A stretch of DNA of 6,470 nucleotides from an uncultured Prevotellaceae bacterium (GTDB lineage Bacteria > Bacteroidota > Bacteroidia > Bacteroidales > Muribaculaceae), in NCBI GenBank assembly GCA_900556245.1, contig USOC01000069.1, forward strand, positions 1-6,470. The letters run 5' to 3'. Positions within the stretch are counted from its first letter, which is position 1, and every line of letters begins with the position of its first letter. Positions 5,915 through 6,470 of the stretch are shown here, one piece after another. Position numbers and translations under genes: made by a program. A model generated the notes under the pieces. It made no database searches and was not told the DNA's origin. It was given only the letters and a program-made list of their open reading frames with translations.

Positions 5915-6470
5915 ATGCTTTTCTCCCAAATAGATGGAACAGGTGCGGCATTCTTCGAAACCGGCCCGACGCATGATGCCGAGCATATCCTCTCCTTGCG
6001 GAACAGCCGCAATGCTCTCAGGCAAGTAGCTGTATGCTCTCGCATCCTTTGAGATACGCCTTCCTACGAACGGTATGAGATAACGTGTATAAAAACGATA
6101 GAAAGCAAACGCCAAAGGATTACGGGGTGTCGACAATTCGATGACACAAAGCACGCCTCCCTTTTTCAGCACACGATACATCTCTGCATAACCTTTGTCG
6201 AGATGCTCGAAATTGCGCACGCCATAGGCCACCGTCACCGCATCGAACTGCTCATCCGGAAATTGCAGATTGTGGCAGTCCATGGTCATCAGATCCGCAG
6301 TTAAACCGGCTGCCTTTACATTTTCCCTGGCTTCATGAATCATATTTTCCGTGATATCGATTCCTGTCACGTGATGTCCTTCTTTTCCCAGTGTTATTTC
6401 AAAAAATCCTGGTCCGCATCCTACATCCAATACTTCCAGATGCTCTTTTTCCGGTGCATACTCCAGAATC
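5912..6470 (-). CDS. menG: SAM-dependent methyltransferase, MenG/UbiE-like C-terminal half, 5'-partial
   Basis: The C-terminal half is typical of demethylmenaquinone methyltransferase, which makes menaquinone from demethylmenaquinone using SAM. Counting from the TTG codon at 6430, it shows FDAVTVAYGVRNFEHLDKG (62-80), MYRVLKKGGVLCVIELSTP (84-102, close to the UbiE/COQ5 signature, with Lys in place of the usual Pro or Gly), IPFVGRRISKDARAYSYLP (119-137) and AAVPQGEDML (141-150). The frame stays open through 6470, so the true start lies beyond the right edge. TTG 6430 is not the start: VLDVGCGPG (motif I, SAM binding) runs straight through it. Two things are odd. Motif I reads DVGCGPGFFEIT, followed by HHVTGIDITENMI, which is more like generic class I methyltransferases than the DIATGTGDFAL-type motif I recall from Bacteroides MenG. 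The end, AGFEECRTCSIYLGEKH, also lacks the LTFG-like segment expected between R162 and T163. The methyltransferase fold is certain; function as MenG is uncertain, and the gene symbol rests on the C-terminal half. Confidence 0.75.
   Translation of the reverse strand, partial: ILEYAPEKEHLEVLDVGCGPGFFEITLGKEGHHVTGIDITENMIHEARENVKAAGLTADLMTMDCHNLQFPDEQFDAVTVAYGVRNFEHLDKGYAEMYRVLKKGGVLCVIELSTPRNPLAFAFYRFYTRYLIPFVGRRISKDARAYSYLPESIAAVPQGEDMLGIMRRAGFEECRTCSIYLGEKH

Noticed and set aside
1..6470. CRISPR arrays, tRNA/rRNA genes, insertion sequences, diversity-generating or retron-like elements
   Set aside because: I found no regularly spaced repeats, tRNA cloverleaf, terminal inverted repeats with a transposase, or reverse transcriptase on either strand.

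Overview
The window looks like chromosomal DNA from a Bacteroidales bacterium (Bacteroides, Barnesiella or a similar gut lineage). The evidence is a class III fructose-1,6-bisphosphatase very like those I recall from Bacteroides, a DUF1460 amidase, a menaquinone-type methyltransferase, A-rich translation starts without Shine-Dalgarno sequences, a TAnnTTTG-type -7 box, and a secreted protein ending in a 'YDLYGRQV...GIYI' tail. No rRNA, tRNA, CRISPR array, transposase or phage gene is visible.

Layout. Positions 1-710 (+) hold the 3' part of a DUF1460 NlpC/P60-fold amidase gene, probably running in from the left edge. Positions 711-878 are intergenic, with a candidate promoter and a palindrome. 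Positions 879-2842 (+) hold an fbp gene for class III FBPase that is broken in the middle: the N-terminal half reads in one frame to 1997 and the C-terminal half in another frame to 2842. A strong terminator follows at 2872-2913. Positions 3059-5014 (+) encode a 651-residue secreted multidomain protein. A hairpin at 5076-5121 separates it from two convergent minus-strand genes: an unrecognised exported protein (5140-5883) and, upstream of it in the same likely operon, the C-terminal part of a MenG/UbiE-like methyltransferase (5912 to the right edge).

The genes do not form one obvious pathway. They cover cell-wall fragment processing, gluconeogenesis, an exported surface-type protein and quinone methylation. 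I see no convincing new defence or mobile system.

The most notable signals are defects and mosaicism in otherwise recognisable housekeeping genes. The fbp gene seems to have lost about 22 nt at one loop. The methyltransferase has a generic SAM-methyltransferase motif I (GCGPGFF) joined to a clearly MenG-like C-terminal half, and that half lacks the usual 'LTFG'-type segment near its end. Real gene decay, assembly error, or a recombined or artificial sequence could each explain this; the window alone cannot decide.
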